A stretch of DNA of 5,993 nt from Actinomycetes bacterium. GTDB taxonomy: Bacteria; Actinomycetota; Acidimicrobiia; Acidimicrobiales; RAAP-2. The stretch lies in NCBI GenBank assembly GCA_021787255.1, contig JAJYMD010000191.1:1-5993 (forward strand), written 5' to 3'. Both the position numbers and the translations under genes were made by a program. The notes under the pieces are model-generated. The model worked only from the letters and a program-made list of their open reading frames with translations. It ran no database searches and had not been told where the DNA came from. Numbering within the stretch: the first letter of the stretch is position 1; every line of letters starts with the position of its first letter. This document shows, one piece after another, positions 5,481 to 5,993 of this stretch.

Positions 5481-5993
5481 GCCCCCGCGGGGGCGCGCCC
5501 GCTCCGAGCGGCCCACTGGCTCGCGACGGCTCGGTCGTGGTGGCAGGCGCGTCGCTCGCGGGCCTGCGCGCCGTCCAGGAGCTCCGGGGCTGCGGCTTCA
5601 GAGGTTCGCTCGTGATGGTGGGCGACGAGCTCCACTGCCCCTACGACCGCCCGCCGCTGTCCAAGCAGGTGCTCTCCGGGGCGTGGCCGGCCGAGCGCGC
5701 GGTGCTCGCAGACCGCCGCCAGCTCGACGAGCTCGGAGTCGACCTGCGTCTCGGGCGGCGCGCGGGCGCGCTGGACGCCTCGGCGCGCCGGCTCACGCTC
5801 GACGACGGGTCGGTCCTCCAGGCCGACGCGCTGGTGGTCGCGACCGGGGCGCGGCCACGGCGCCTCCGCGGGACCGAGCATCTCGACGGCGTGGCCGTCC
5901 TGCGGACCCTGGAGGACTGCGAGCGGCTTCGCGCCCGGATCCTCGACGCTGGGCCGGGCTGCCGGGTCGTCGTCGTAGGCGCAGGGTTCATCG
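5477..5993 (+). CDS. FAD/NAD(P)-dependent ferredoxin-reductase-type oxidoreductase, 3'-truncated
   Basis: This is the N-terminal 172 residues of a flavoprotein in the ferredoxin reductase family, which includes the BphA4 and rhodocoxin or putidaredoxin reductases. Such proteins move electrons from NAD(P)H to a ferredoxin serving a cytochrome P450 or Rieske oxygenase. The first Rossmann motif, GASLAG (residues 24-29), binds FAD. YDRPPLSKQ (56-64) is a hallmark of this family, and ATGARPR (122-128) is the second FAD contact. VVVVGAGFI (164-172) begins the NAD(P)-binding Rossmann fold and is cut by the window end, so about 220-240 residues are missing. The first ~18 residues are Pro/Gly/Ser-rich and look non-conserved. 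ATG 5477 overlaps the preceding stop as ATGA, so translation is probably coupled to the MBL-hydrolase gene. No ferredoxin or oxygenase gene is visible here, so the redox partner is unknown; a coenzyme A-disulfide-reductase-like role is less likely from the motifs. Confidence 0.92.
   Translation, partial: MSPRGGAPAPSGPLARDGSVVVAGASLAGLRAVQELRGCGFRGSLVMVGDELHCPYDRPPLSKQVLSGAWPAERAVLADRRQLDELGVDLRLGRRAGALDASARRLTLDDGSVLQADALVVATGARPRRLRGTEHLDGVAVLRTLEDCERLRARILDAGPGCRVVVVGAGFI

Noticed and set aside
5378..5991. Minus-strand open frames opposite the flavoprotein gene
   Set aside because: The plus strand encodes a clear FAD-reductase N-terminus open to the window edge; the minus frames show no domain and are compositional shadows.
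1..5993. tRNA genes, CRISPR repeats, insertion sequences, attachment sites or riboswitches
   Set aside because: I found no tRNA cloverleaf, regular spaced repeat, transposase motif, terminal inverted repeat or recognisable riboswitch core. The only strong long-range inverted repeat is the rnpB P1 helix.

Overview
The window is GC-rich, densely coded DNA with codon use strongly biased to G or C in the third position. It looks chromosomal and most likely comes from a high-GC actinomycete. Supporting signs are a type A RNase P RNA, a -10-like hexamer placed for a leaderless GTG start, and actinobacterial-looking enzyme families. A non-mycelial lineage such as Acidimicrobiia would fit, but the class cannot be fixed from this sequence alone. 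I see no mobile element, CRISPR array, tRNA or phage gene. The content is mostly housekeeping and catabolic, and I do not see a convincing undescribed system.

Layout. Positions 1-2404 (+) hold a catabolic pair. The first gene is a 5'-truncated acyl-CoA synthetase of the FadK/AliA (cyclohexanecarboxylate-CoA ligase-like) type. An acyl-CoA dehydrogenase follows 28 nt later. Together they would activate a carboxylic acid to its CoA thioester and then desaturate it at the alpha,beta position. Positions 2435-2813 (-) hold rnpB, the RNase P catalytic RNA. It is convergent with the dehydrogenase and divergent from the next gene, and it lies under long spurious reading frames on both strands. About 100 nt separate rnpB from xseA, and this gap should carry two divergent promoters.

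Positions 2917-4715 (+) hold xseA and xseB, overlapping by one base. They encode the large and small subunits of exodeoxyribonuclease VII. Positions 4752-5480 (+) encode a metallo-beta-lactamase-fold hydrolase with the complete seven-residue metal-ligand set and an ETHE1/glyoxalase-II-like signature. An ATGA overlap links it to the last gene (5477 to the window end), the N-terminal part of a FAD/NAD(P)-dependent ferredoxin-reductase-type flavoprotein. These four genes are co-directional and closely spaced, so they could be one transcription unit read away from rnpB.

The points most worth a second look are the RNase P RNA architecture (the E. coli-type P18 appears absent and a hairpin sits at the P19 position), the likely leaderless GTG start of xseA, the mis-annotation hazard of reading xseA through antisense rnpB, and the tightly coupled MBL-hydrolase/flavoprotein pair.
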